Positions 9,346-20,983 of a DNA stretch of 64,000 bases are shown here, piece by piece. Numbering within the stretch: the stretch's first letter is position 1; each line of letters begins with the position of its first letter. The notes below the pieces were generated by a model. It was not told the origin of the DNA and did not search any database. It saw only the letters and a program-made list of their open reading frames with translations. The stretch is from Dittrichia graveolens (Eukaryota; Streptophyta; Magnoliopsida; Asterales; Asteraceae): assembly GCA_038502395.1 (NCBI GenBank), contig JARJIL010000004.1, positions 60,408,647-60,472,646 on the forward strand, read 5' to 3'. The position numbers and the translations under genes were made by a program.

Positions 9346-12290
9346 CTTCTTAGCTAGATTTATTGAAATGCTGGCTCTAACACTCACGTTTGTTGCAGAA
9401 ATGTTTTGTTACAAAGTGTAGGTGTTAAACGAAAGAAGTAGCTGACGAGGCATGGAGAGCTAGAGCTCAAGATTGAGAAACTTGGACGTTGTCTCGATTG
9501 AGAGGATTGGGAGTTTAAATCTCGCCATTACATCTAGCTATTTTATTACTTTATTAGATTAATATATTATCTGTCCTGCGTGGCGAGAGAAGTATTAAGT
9601 CTATTATGCATTGGTTGACGATGAATATTACTTTGTATTTGATATATATATATATATATATATTAGTGGTTTATTTTAAAGTTTATTCATGTCATGGCAT
9701 TTATACGCTTTTGCTTAAAAGTAATAAAATAATCATGAATAATATGTTTAAATCCAAATATGGTTTGGATAAGTTATCCAAGTGACAAGGTCCGTGTGGT
9801 TTGGACTCTTGGATACATTTGATAGTTGATCAAATGTTGAGTGCAAGAATTGTTTATTAGGCTAAATGACTTGTACATCTTTCATCGGCGAATGTAAGAA
9901 GATTAATAGCTTGTTGAATTTAGTTCGCACTTGTGTGTATGATTCATTCAAGCAAATCCATTGGGATAACTACATACACTTTGTTACCTTTACCAGTAGT
10001 GGTAGTAGGGATGGGTATGTTTGAAACCTTTGAGGTGTTCAATAAATTACCATAACGAGGTTTGTGGAAAAGTTGCTTAAGTCATGTGAAGATGTTAAGT
10101 ATCTTAATTTGTTAATTTTTTAACCATCATAAGAATTATGAGACTTATCTCATAATTTATTTCTCCTCGGACACATTGGCATATGGAGTCGCGTGGAGAA
10201 GGAACCCAACATTCTTGGATATGTTCGGGCCTTGATGGACCGCAAATTCATACCCAAAGTGTTGGGATGCTCAAATGTGGTGGGAAATGTTCTATAAAAT
10301 GAACAAAGATGGTTTAGTACGCATCTTAGGGTATAAGACTAGAAAGAGTATCTTTGCTTGTCTATCGCAAAGTCTAGATTATCCAGCCTACGTATAGACG
10401 TGAGGTGGAAGAATCCGGGGACTAAAAATGGTACTCCATTAAGCGTTCTACTAAGACCACGGGATATTCGTTTCATAGACTTTTGAGGAGAAGGTTTTGT
10501 CGCTCGATAGCAAGTGGAAACTAAATATCTATGGGAGCCAGTGGGAGTAAACGTAGCCTTGAATGGTAAAACCTGATGTTGGCACTAGCATACAATAAGT
10601 AATGATTGGAACTCAGCATGGTGATGTTGAAGTACCTGGCATAATTCATTACTCTTCCTATGTCTGATAGGAGTTGTCATAAGGCTGGATAGATATATGT
10701 TTTATATCTAGAGGAAGATAACTTATTGATGGATTAGGCAAATTCATCAACTATCGGAAGTTGTAGTGGGCGTAGAGTCAACTAGTAAGAGAGAGGTAAT
10801 GAGGATGGGATACAATCCATGTTGGATATCCAAGTATTGAACTTGGTTGATCCGATGCCTTGGTATAAAGCAAAAGCGTGCACATGGATTGAGATGTAGA
10901 CAACTTCAAATACCGACCGGTGGTAAGAGTTCTGATATGATTGACCATGAGGATGGTATCATAAAAGAGATTTTTCCTGGTGGTTATACTGAAGTCTACT
11001 TAGATGACTTATGGTGTATCACTATTTTCTCATGGCTATGAAAGTGTGGCAGTGAAATTTAAAGACCCTATTCCTTTATAGGAACTTTTGAGGAAGTGTT
11101 TTAACACTATCAGAGAGTCTTGTACATTATAAGTCTCCTCGTAAGGTCTACAAGCCCAAGAAGTCTATTCATGAACTTGAACTTCAAATAACAACTAATG
11201 ATAAATGTTCTGTTATGATTGACCATGAGGATGGTATTATGAGGAAATTTTCCTAGTAGTTATGTTGAAGATTACTTGGATACATATGTTTATCATTACA
11301 ATGTAAAGATCGTATTCCTTCATGGGAATTTTGAGGGAGTGTGTTTTAACACTTTTAGAAAGTCTTATACATTGAAAGTATCCTTGTAGACTTGAATAAA
11401 CATTGCAAGGTTGTAACCTTCACTTTAATGAGAAAATCATAGATTTGAGTTTTCGAAAAGGGAAGATTAAACTTGGATGTATGCCAGAGCTAGTGGGAGT
11501 GCTTGTGTTCCTTATATTGTGTGTCCATGATATACTTCTTATTGAAGATAATATCCTAACTTGGCGGTTCATAAAACCGGGGTTGAGGAATTATTGATTC
11601 ATAAGAAGAGTTGGAAGATACGAACGTGGACTTTTTGGAGTGACAAAACTAAGAGAGTGATATTGAAACTTGATGGACTAGTATGTTAATTTAATTAGCA
11701 ACTTGGTTTATCACATGGTTTCTTTTCTCTAATTTTGACATACTTGGAAGAACTCTTGGTACATTATTCTTCAAGTTGATGTTCGGTGGTAACAAGGAAC
11801 TTTGAGTAATATATTACTCTTGGAGAATTGTTATTGTTGTGTTGTTAAGTGGAACGTTATCGACTAGAATGGTTCTTTAAGAATCATTAACTCTATTGGG
11901 ATATCTTGAGACAATGAGAGTATGATGACTTATATATATGAACCATAGTCTTGTGCATTGCGACTTTATTGGGATCTTTGAAACGATAAGAGTACAATGG
12001 CTCATAGACGAGAACTATTGTTCGAAGCATCGTTAACTCTATTGGGTTCTTTGAAACAATGAGAGCATGAAGTCTTGAACAAAGGACTATGATCTTGCCG
12101 ATGCACACTATATAAGTGATTGGTCGAGAGAAGATATGGTGATTGTTAGAGTACGCATGGATGTCACTTTGTGAATCTGCTTACTAAGCCTTAGTTGCGA
12201 GCTAGTGATGAGTTTTCATATTAGGCTCGCGTACACTTGGTTTACAAGTGGCTTTGGCTTGAGTTTGTTTTAGTTGAATTTGATATTTTT
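9346..12290 (+). pseudogene. Decayed pol of element B
   Basis: This is a protease-integrase-RT-RNase H region recognisable only by nucleotide similarity to D. Landmarks are CAGCATGGTGATGTTGAAGT near 10614 (D 25755 region) and GAGCTAGTGGGAGTGCTTGT near 11487 (D 26429 region). An RT core there reads CVHDILLIEDN where D has YVDDILLIGND, so one catalytic aspartate is replaced. Stops and indels occur throughout. A (TA)n run interrupts it at about 9644-9662. No product is expected. Confidence 0.7.
9644..9664. repeat. (TA)n microsatellite
   Basis: About ten TA units lie inside the decayed pol of B. Similar runs are at 14015-14038, 43135-43164, 49006-49020, 49348-49389 and 51030-51058. They are simple repeats with no further content. 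Confidence 0.9.
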
Positions 12291-12295
12291 TGAGT

Positions 12296-13070
12296 TGGGA
12301 ACATTAAAGAAATAATGTGCTTTAGTTGCGTCGATAATCAAATGGGGATTTGATAATGCGCGCAGAGCGGTTACTTTCATTAGCCTTTATTGTGTTCCAT
12401 CTTAGAATGTTTAATTACGTCCATGAATAAAAAAATTCTAAATTCTCCACGATCGGTTGTTCTTCATTGGAAGGAAGAAGTGAATTAAGATCGAGACAAG
12501 TGGTTGGTAAAGTATTCATAGTTGCTTGAATACATGTTTACGCAACACTAGGCTGTACTTGATAGTGATCAAGTAATTGGAGGACGCACACCTGAGTTTA
12601 CTTCATGGTCATGATCACGAGTAAATCGGTTGTTCTTCCTTATAAGGGAAGTTTTCAGGCAAGAACATGTTGTTATGACGGAACGATATAGTCAAAGGTA
12701 TTCATTCCTCTTTAGAGAGATATCCCTGGGCCCCTCGTTGACTAAACTGATGACATCAAAATGCATGGCCGTGCTCAAGTTGAATTGATAATGGATCAAT
12801 TTTGCAACTTGTACTGTTCGTCATAGTTGGTCTAGATCGAGAAACATAATCGTGGATGTTTTAGGGTTGATGATGTTCCATGACCTGCATTCACAGCGGA
12901 TATCATGAACGAAGGGATGAATAATCACTTATCTGTAGGACCATTCTTTATAGGTTGGTACTTGTCATATGCGACATACCCTATGCTGACTTGGGGGCAT
13001 AGATGCCTTGCTAGAGGCCACTCTATGTCGGTGTTACCCTTCGTAGGTGTGTCATGTTCAAGTGAGAGTT
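12296..13070 (+). other. Conserved 3' untranslated block of B
   Basis: This copy of the family 3' block contains TATCCCTGGGCCCCTCG near 12720, CGAGAAACATAATCGTG near 12838 and GCCTTGCTAGAGGCCACTC near 13006. The polypurine-like CAAGTGAGAGTT precedes the LTR at 13071. It has no coding capacity; the short frame 12905-13372 runs across the LTR border and is spurious. Confidence 0.65.
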
Positions 13071-13936
13071 TGTTGGAAAAATGCCCACTGACACACACGA
13101 GTTGGTATCACTACCGACGAGGCATAGGCCTATTGGGTCACACGCCAAGTATTGATTCCGACAACACCTTTGAACGAGAGAGAGAAAAACGCCAAAAATG
13201 GTTTTGGTGGTGTTATGCATGGCCGTACTTCTTGTTGGTACGACCATGCTTCGTTATAGTACGGCCGTGCATATGGTCAGGGTACGGGCCCAAGACATGT
13301 GTGACTTGGGGCGTGGTTTGTTGGGCTGGCACGGCCGTGCTTTATTTGGTAAGGCCGTGCCTCACACAGTAAGAGCCTATTTAATTAGACTTTTAAGTCT
13401 AGATTGAATGTGGTATTTAGTACACTTAATTCTAACTTTATTAGTACGTTTTTGGCTGGCTTTTGTGGCATGAGAACTACTAATATGGTTAGTAACACAT
13501 AGTAGAAATGATGGATTAACATATGAACATGTGAAGAAACCATATAAACTTGTAACTTCAAGTTATTTCATATACTGTCTCAATATACACAATTGGAAGA
13601 TAGATTGACACATAAATCTTCAAATTGGTGTTAGTTCTACATGGTGTTTTTCTTGGTGGCGTCCAAGCACTACTAGCACGTGGGCTTCAAAGAGACTTGG
13701 TGTGGATACCGATAAAGGAATACACCTTTTGTATTCTCAAGTCAATTCCGTTTCAATCATCATCAGCAAGGAGGTTAGAGAAGTTGCATGGTATATTTCT
13801 TCTTCTTGTCTTTTTAGTTGCATTGCCATTGTCTACAGCTTTCTCCATTGGGTGGTGTGTTGGTGGCATTATCTTGAGAATTATTTTACTCGTTTTTACT
13901 TCCGATGCGTTTTCTAGATGCCATCAAGACCCAACA
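13071..13936 (+). repeat. 3' LTR of element B
   Basis: The LTR starts TGTTGGAAAAATGCCC right after the polypurine tract and most likely ends GACCCAACA at 13936, giving 866 bp with TGTTGG/CCAACA ends. It shares the CCTATTGGGTCACACGCCAA box with the LTRs of A, C and D'. Its U3 carries repeated ACGGCCGTGC-type palindromes (13210-13375). The partner LTR lies left of the window, so the right boundary is inferred from terminal symmetry. Confidence 0.65.
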
Positions 13937-15034
13937 TAAATAAACCCATAGGGTCACACATTTACAGTCAATGAACACTAATTACATATTTGAATACGAT
14001 TTAAATATGTTTCCAACTCATTATATATATATATATATAAGTCTATATGCATTATTTTATGTTATTATTTATGTGAAATAATAATATTACTATTATATAT
14101 GGATATAGAGAATGCATATCAAATACAAAAATATAAACATATGATTTTACATATATGTATGTATATATATATATGCATAAAATATGTATTTGTTACATGT
14201 AAATTATTACTACTAACAAATTATATAAATGTATGTATATCTTTGTTACAAGTAAAGAATTACTAGTAGCAATCAAGTATGTATATAAAATACATGTAGA
14301 TGTATTTTATACAGAGTATGGCACATCTAGTATATCTTTTATATAAATTTATGAAGGAAACTAGAAAATCCCATATTAAGTCAAATGGGGGCCATGTTAT
14401 GTTTGCTTGAAAGATACTTGACCAAGACATGGACTACATTAACAAGAGAAGGACCAAGGCAAGAGGGGACCCTCCCCCCTCACCCAACTTCGTCCAAAAT
14501 GAGGCATGGGAGGAGCCTCCCTCTTGTGCCTTGGTGATTGATGATTTAAGTCCTCATGCATGGTTATTTTGATACTAGTACATGCTACCACCTTTGTTAT
14601 TCTTAAAGTATTGTTCTAAGTGTTCTAAGAGCTTGAATATATCGTTACTCTATAGTATTGGTGTTCTTCAAGTAGGCAAAGTGTGATACTAGAATACATA
14701 CTCAAATACATACACAGTAAATTCAAGAAGAAGAACAAGAGGTTGTTGCTTGCTTGCTTGAATTTCAAGGGTTGGAGAAACTAGCATTTCAAGGTGTTGG
14801 AATCATTGGCTTGTCATCCACCTTGGAGGAAGTCTTCTCTTGGCTTCTCATTGATCAACCACTACACCAACGGTTTTCTCATGCTACCAAGGTTGTAGTT
14901 CTAAACACCTTATGGTTGATTTGTTTTCGTAAAGCTTGCATATGGATCATTGGTGGGGAGTTTTAAAAAGTTTTAAAATTGTTGTTCATGCTTCCGTTGC
15001 TAAAATATATTTTGAAAAACTGCACAGACCCCAA
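13937..15034. repeat. AT-rich orphan LTR-like segment
   Basis: This 1.1-kb interval has no credible ORF. It begins with ACCCATAGGGTCACACATTT, resembling the early part of Tork/Angela-type LTRs, continues with dense TATATA runs, and ends in CAGACCCCAACA, a typical LTR end. No TG start and no primer-binding site are visible, and the D leader begins directly after. It may be a truncated LTR or a recombination scar. The flanks GACCCAACATAA (13929) and GACCCCAACATAA (15024) are similar and could be a duplicated target or coincidence. Confidence 0.35.
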
Positions 15035-15693
15035 CATAACAAACCCCGCTCGCTCACATGATTAACAAAAAAATATAAAGTGTTTATGTTCAAATGGTGA
15101 AAAATAAGTTTTGTCGTAAATCAAAACGAAAAGAGGTTTTTAACCGGAAAAACAAAAGTCCCGTTTTTCTCAAAAACGTAAATCACACGCCATCCAAAAG
15201 ATGACACCACCCGAATCTAATGAAGCATGGGGCAATTGTCGAGCTTAGCACGACTTGTTCCACGTAGACTTGTGTGGAAGGTGAGTGTGGCATCTTGAAA
15301 GTATTGGTTGTCGAGATTAGCACGAGCCAATGATTGTCAAGGGCGTCATCGTGTATCTTGTTGGACGATTTGCAATTCCAGTTTAATACGCCTTGGTAAT
15401 TGTCGTGCCTATACCGAGTTACCAAAGCGGCTTATTGAGGAATTGGTGTGGGAAGGGATCAAACATGCCAAACCGGTGCTATGAGTACCGATTGATCCCG
15501 CAAGTGCATAAGAGTTGTATTCTCGGATTGCAAATGGTAAAGCATTTACTGGTCTAAATACCTTCACGAAGTGATCCGCGGTAAACCCGTCATGTAGTGA
15601 AGTTATGTTGGGTTCTTAGCCCTTGTTAAATTTAAGTGTTAAACTATTGGGTAATTATTTAACAAGGATTTTGTGTGCTTTGCCTTCTTTTAG
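15035..15693 (+). other. 5'-truncated leader of element D
   Basis: This is the family leader from AACAAACCCCGCTCGCTCAC to the gag ATG at 15694. It contains motifs related to TTGTCGAGCTAAGCACGAG at about 15234 and 15306, GGGATCAAACATGCCA near 15456, and GTGATCCGCGGTAAACCCGT near 15571. The upstream 1.1 kb of leader, PBS and 5' LTR present in A and C are missing, so D is truncated at its left end. Confidence 0.7.
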
Positions 15694-16689
15694 ATGGCAT
15701 CTACAAGCAACACCGCGACACACATGTTGCTCCGTCCATTTTTGGAAAAAGAAAAACTCGTACAATTCAACTTCATGGATTGGCATAGGCAATTGAGAAT
15801 TGTCTTATGCCATAAAAGTAAGTTGTACATCCTAGAGGATCCTCTTCCGGAGGCTCCTGCTACCACCGCTACGAGGGCCGTTAACGATGCTTATGAGAAG
15901 CGCCTTAAAGACACTAATGAGGTGACTTGTCTCATGTTGACGACCAGGAGTTCCGAGTTGCAAAGGCAATTCGAGGACGTTGATGCGTACAACATGATCT
16001 CGCAGCTTAAGGAAATGTTCCAACAGCAAGCAAGGCAAGAACTCTATGAGTGTGTCAAGGCCTTCATAGGGTGCTAGACGTAGGAGGGCAGGAACGTGAG
16101 CGGCCACGTGCTTCCTATGAAGCAATATGTAGACCATCTCGAGAGGTTAGGCTTTCCTATGCGGAAAGAGTTGGCTACGAATATTATCCTCCAATCTTTT
16201 TCTCAAGCATATGGTCCGTTCATTGTGAACTACCATATGCATAACATGGATAAGTCCTGATGGAATTGCACGGCATGTTGAAGACTGCGGAGTCTAACAT
16301 GGTCAAAGCAAAGCCATCAACCTCCGCACCCATCCTAGCCATCCATGAGGGTGGTGTCTAGAGGAAGCGGCCCGCTTCAAGCTCCAAGGGCAAAGGAAAG
16401 GGAAAGGCAAAGGTGGCAACACCTAAGTCTAAACTTCTCCTGGCCCTGGAGCCGAAGGGGACGGAACCCGCACCAAGAGCCCCTCATCGAAGAGGCTACT
16501 TGCTTCTTCTGCGGGGAGAATGGACATTACCAGCGTAGCTGCCCCAAGTATACGGAGGAGCTCAAGAGGCTTCCTGCCAAGGGACAAGGCGCCTCTGGTA
16601 CGTATATGGTTGAACTCCATAATACTTCTACTTCTAATGCTTGGGTCTTGGACACCAGGTGTGGTACTCAAATAGTTAATAATGTGTAG
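15694..16689 (+). pseudogene. gag and protease start of element D
   Basis: This is a copia Gag with ATG at 15694. Residues 1-127 are open (LLRPFLEKEKLVQFNF, then AYNMISQLKEMFQQQARQEL), ending in a TAG at 16075-16077. Frameshifted continuations carry the middle of Gag (about 16095-16260) and a canonical CCHC zinc knuckle, CFFCGENGHYQRSC, near 16502. The aspartic protease follows with WVLDTRCGTQI, where the usual DTG/DSG active site reads DTR. The missing glycine and a stop at about 16687-16689 suggest an inactive enzyme. This is the best-preserved copy of the family, but still broken. Confidence 0.85.
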
Positions 16690-17341
16690 GTAGTAAGAAG
16701 AAGTAGGGACCTGGTTGATTGGGAGCTGGATCTCATCATGGGAAACAAGACGGTTGTCCCGGTTGAGAAGATTGGGAGCGTGGACCTCGCCTTTCAATCC
16801 GGCTTTTCTATTTCTTTGTTAAATGTATCTTTTTCACCCTGCGTGGCATGATACATTATTTCATTTATGCACTTCTTGACAATGGATTTAGTTTTAATTT
16901 CTCTAATGGCATATATGAAACAAACGTGTTCTTGCAAAGTAATAAATCAATCATGAATGTTGGTTCTAAATCCAAATGTGATTTGGATAAGTTATCTGTA
17001 TGGCATGGTCGTTTAGGCCACATAAACAAGAAACACATCGCGAAGCTCCAAGCGGATGGGATCTTGGAATCATTTGACCATGGTTCGGATGATGTATGCG
17101 AATCTTGCTTATTAGGCAAAATGACCAGAGAACCCTTCACCGGCGTATGTGAGAAGGCTAAAGACTTGTTGGATATCATTCACACGGATGTGTATGGTCC
17201 GTTCAAGCATGCCACTAGAGATAGTTCAAAGTACTTCGTAACCTTTACCGATGATTTTAGTAGGTATGGGTATGTCTACTTAGTGAGACAAAAGTCGAAA
17301 CCTTTGAGGTTTTCAAGACTGTCAAAAGCGAAGTTGAGAAC
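16690..17341 (+). pseudogene. Protease end and integrase N-terminal half of element D
   Basis: After a stop the protease C-terminus reads GNKTVVPVEKIGSVDLAF. A frame change near 16850 opens an ORF with the GAG-pre-integrase zinc-binding pattern WHGRLGHINKKH...CESCLLGK and the integrase core HTDVYGPF...FTDDFSRYGYVYL. Integrase would join element DNA into the genome. The frame is cut at 17341, where element C is inserted; the core resumes at 25149 with the remaining catalytic residues. Confidence 0.85.
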
Positions 17342-18181
17342 TGTTGGAATATGCCCGCTGACACGAACGAGTTAATTGCACTACCCATGAGGTATAGGCC
17401 TATTGGGTCACACACCAAGTATTGATTCCAGCAACACGATCAAGCAAAAGAGAGGAAAAGGCCAAAATGGGTTTTGGTAGTATGGTACACGGGCCGTGTC
17501 CAGTCCAACATACACGAGGCGTATTAGCCCAATTCAAGGTCGTGTAGTTTAGGCCTACACGGGCCGTGTAGTGCCTGTTAGACACGGGCCGTCTTAGCCC
17601 AATTGGGGCCGTGGACTTTGGGCCTACACGGCCGTGTAGACCTACACGAGCGGTGTACGTTCGCTGTAACAGCAGAATTAACAGCCTTAAACACTTGGTT
17701 TAATGTGGTTAACTTCTCATAATTGTGGTAGGCAAAGAGATCACAAGTTATCTGCTCTGGTTGAGTCTTTTGGCTATCACTTGGTCTCTTGGTTGACACT
17801 TGAACTTTCTCTCACTTGTTCATCTTGTTCTTGGTGTTCTTGAACACAAGAAGCAAGAAACACATAGACTTGGGTGTTGTTTTGGTGGCTACACCAACTT
17901 ACTAGCATTTGGGAATCAAGGTTGCTTGGGGTGGACTTCATTAGAGGAATCCTTGTTTGGATTCTTGAGGCCTTGACTTGCTTGAGTTCTTGAAGATTAA
18001 CATGAGGAAGACCATTGTGCTTGAGTTGTGGTATAACTTTTCTTCTATCTTGTTTATTATATTTTAGTTGCAATTCCATGTCTGGATATTGGTCCATGGG
18101 AAGTGTTTGTTTGGTTAGCTTATTATTTTGTATTATATCTTGCTTCCGTTGCTATTCGATTATGCCAAACAAATACCTTCA
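17342..18181 (+). repeat. 5' LTR of element C
   Basis: This LTR is 840 bp, from TGTTGGAATATGCCC to AAATACCTTCA. Its U3 (17480-17660) carries about six ACACGGGCCGTGT-type palindromes. The pair at 24285-25143 is 19 bp longer because one such palindrome is duplicated there. The LTR ends one base before TGGTATCAGAGCCA. Confidence 0.9.
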
Positions 18182-18182
18182 G

Positions 18183-18197
18183 TGGTATCAGAGCCAT
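18183..18197 (+). other. Primer-binding site of C
   Basis: TGGTATCAGAGCCAT lies one base after the 5' LTR end. It is the standard plant copia primer site for initiator tRNA-Met and confirms plus orientation. Confidence 0.9.
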
Positions 18198-20041
18198 ATC
18201 TAACATGATTTTGCACTAACGAGTCTAGAAAAACCATATGAATATTTTATTCAAGAAAATTGTTTTCTTGAAAGTTGTTCGTGTAGATCTTTGTTAGGCT
18301 AAAATTGATATATTTGTAGCCTACATAATATTCATATAAGTACTTTTATGTTAGAAAATTGTTTTCTAGAAACGGTTTTTCATGTAGATCTTTGTTGGGC
18401 TAAAATTGGTATAGTTGTAGCCTACTTAATATGTTAGTTTTTACATCAAGTCTCAAAAACCATATAAATACATTTATATAAGAAAATTGTTTTCTTAAAA
18501 TTGGTTTTTCATTGAGACTCTTGTTGTGTTCTTGTTATGCTAGAATTATTATAATTGTAGCATTGTTAATATTTTAGTTTTTATATTTATATATTTGTTG
18601 TAACTTGGCATGTAGTGTACACAAATATATACTTATAATTGTATATATGAATATGTGTCACAAAAATGGTTTGGTACACTAATGCATATGTACAAGGATT
18701 ATCATTTTGGTGCCTTTGATGTTGTTGACAATCTTGACTAAAATATAGATATATATATTTATATCATGGTTTTGTGTGGCACACCATGTTTCTCTTATGT
18801 TGCGTTTGGTTAATTCGGTAACACGATATGCCCTTAGACCTATGTGTTGTGGTGGTTGATTGATTCGGGTTTTTGGTGGCCTGCGTGCCGTATTGATATA
18901 AAATATTTATTTATTTATTTATATATTTGTTGGTGCGGCTTGCACGCCATTTATTTTATTCCGTGTATTTGTATAAATAGTGTAGGAATGCGACATGCGT
19001 GTCGTTTATACATATATATATTCTATGTATTTGTAAATAGTATAGAATTAGAACCGGAGAAATCAACGGGAGTCATGGTGATGACGTCTTGGCGAGAAGG
19101 AATCAACACGCTATTGGAGGTGTTGGATTCGGTGGGAGCTCACCCAACGAGACTTTACCTTGTCCTTAGGTTTTGGCCTTGTTTTCCCCGTTGTGGCTCA
19201 CGGGGAAACGCATAGGATTTTTGGGCATGTTACCGAATTATACATATATATATATTTGTGTGGTTGTGTTCTATTTTTCTATGCATGGATTAGGATTCGC
19301 ATGCTAGACAATTTTTCTATAAAATTAAATAAAATACAACGTTTGTTAAAATGGTTAACAATCTCGCGCGAATAGATATGACAAAAAAAATATAAACTTG
19401 GTATTATATTTAAAAGTGCTTAAAAATCGTTTTGACACTTACTTTGTTAATTCACAAGAAGGTTTTTAGAAACCGGAAACAAAATCCCGTTTTTCAAAAT
19501 GTAAATCACGCACCATCCGTAAGATGACACCACCCAAATCTAACGAAACAAGGATGATTGTCGAGCTAAGCACAAGTCATTCCTTGCATAGTTGTGTGGA
19601 AGGTGAGTGGGGTAACTCGCATGATTGGTTGTCGAGCTAAGCACGAGCCAATTGATGGTCGGGAGTGCCACCCGTGTGTCTTGCTGGATGGTTTACAATT
19701 TTAGTATATAATTCTTGATTAGTTGTCGAGCTAAGCACGAGCTAAACAAAAATTATATATTAAGATTGGTGTAGGGAAGGGATCAAACATGCCAACCAAC
19801 ATATTAGATGTCAACGGATCCCGCAAGTGTCTAAGAGTTGTAATTGAGATTACAATTGGTAAAATGGTTGCCGGCCTAAATAGCTTCGCCACGTGATCCG
19901 CGGTAAACCCGTCACGGTGCGAGGTGAAATAAGGTTCTTAGCCCTTGTTATAAATAGTAGTTTTTGTCTAAAACTATGGGGTAATTATTTTTAACAAGGT
20001 TTATCTAAACTAACCAAAACTCGTATTATTGTTATTTATAG
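18198..20041 (+). other. Long untranslated leader of C
   Basis: This is a roughly 1.8-kb leader. A 60-70 bp phrase around AAAATTGTTTTCTTGAAA recurs three times (18255-18500) as a local tandem repeat. Later landmarks match A, such as ACTAATGCATATGTACAAGG at about 18679. The family leader begins near 19500 and contains three copies of TTGTCGAGCTAAGCACGAG (19558, 19629, 19733; the first with one change). It ends at the gag ATG at 20042. Short ORFs here are not conserved. Confidence 0.7.
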
Positions 20042-20983
20042 ATGTCAAACCATAACAATACCACGTCAAACATCTCACTTCGTGTGTTCCTAGAAAGGGA
20101 GAAACTCACGGGGGTGAACTTTATTGCATGGCTTAGGCAATTGAGGATTGTCCTTCGCCATGAGTCAAAGTTGCACATCCTTGAGGAACCCCTTCCGGAG
20201 CCACCTGCTACCAACGTGACTTGGGCCGTCCGATACGGGTATGAAAAACGTGTTGAGGACACGCACGATGTTGCCTGCCTTATGTTGTCAACTATGAGCT
20301 CGGAGTTGCGAAAGCAACTCGAGCACATGAGTGTGTACAATATGTTAAACAAGCTTAAGGACATGTTCGGACAGCAAGTTAGACAGGAACACTATGAGTG
20401 TGTTAAAAGCTTAGTCGGTTGTAGGTTACAGGAAGGCGGGAATGTTGGTCTTCACGTCCTTAAGATGAAGGCGAACGTGGACCAAATGGAGAGGTTAGGA
20501 TTTCCTATTGGGAGAGAGCTCGCTGTGGATATTGTACTCCAGTCTTTGCCCACATCATATGGTCAGTTTGTCACAAACTATCATATGCAAGGAATGGAGA
20601 AGTCCTTAAGCGAATTGCATGACATGTTGAAATTTGCGGAATCTGACATGGCCAAGCGTAATTCCACCTCAACCACTCCCGTCTTGTGCTTAAATAAACA
20701 AAAGAAAAGGAAGAAGAAACCGACCCTAAAAGGAAATGTTGGAGTTCCCAAGCCTATCCTTAATATTGAGTCAAAGGACATAGAGAATGTGCCTCAAGAT
20801 GAGACTCAAGAAAAGATGGTTTGCTACTTCTGCGGAAGATTTGGAAATTGGGGCCGTCACGCCTGCCCTACGTGCCGAGAGGATTTAAAACTTCTCAGGA
20901 AAGAGAGAGTAAACTTTACATCTTCAGATACGTTCATGATTCATTGCTATTCTTCTATAAGCTGGGTTGTTGACTCGAGCTGA
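20042..20983 (+). CDS. Open gag of element C (copia Gag with zinc knuckle)
   Basis: This is an uninterrupted 313-codon frame starting at the family gag ATG. Residues 1-220 form the copia Gag (SLRVFLEREKLTGVNF; SELRKQLEHMSVYNML; GFPIGRELAVDIVLQS), the structural protein that packages element RNA in the cytoplasm. A lysine-rich stretch (KKRKKKP) follows. A zinc knuckle comes next, CYFCGRFGNWGRHAC, which carries an extra residue relative to the strict CX2CX4HX4C spacing. The frame ends at SISWVVDSS, the very start of the protease, where a TGA stops it. All sibling copies have broken gags, so this retention may be functional or simply recent. No downstream pol ORF exists. Confidence 0.8.
   Translation: MSNHNNTTSNISLRVFLEREKLTGVNFIAWLRQLRIVLRHESKLHILEEPLPEPPATNVTWAVRYGYEKRVEDTHDVACLMLSTMSSELRKQLEHMSVYNMLNKLKDMFGQQVRQEHYECVKSLVGCRLQEGGNVGLHVLKMKANVDQMERLGFPIGRELAVDIVLQSLPTSYGQFVTNYHMQGMEKSLSELHDMLKFAESDMAKRNSTSTTPVLCLNKQKKRKKKPTLKGNVGVPKPILNIESKDIENVPQDETQEKMVCYFCGRFGNWGRHACPTCREDLKLLRKERVNFTSSDTFMIHCYSSISWVVDSS

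Noticed and set aside
17578..18097. Paired minus-strand ORFs repeated at 24540-25059
   Set aside because: They are conserved only because both lie in the two LTRs of C. They contain no domain and the duplication is explained by the LTR.
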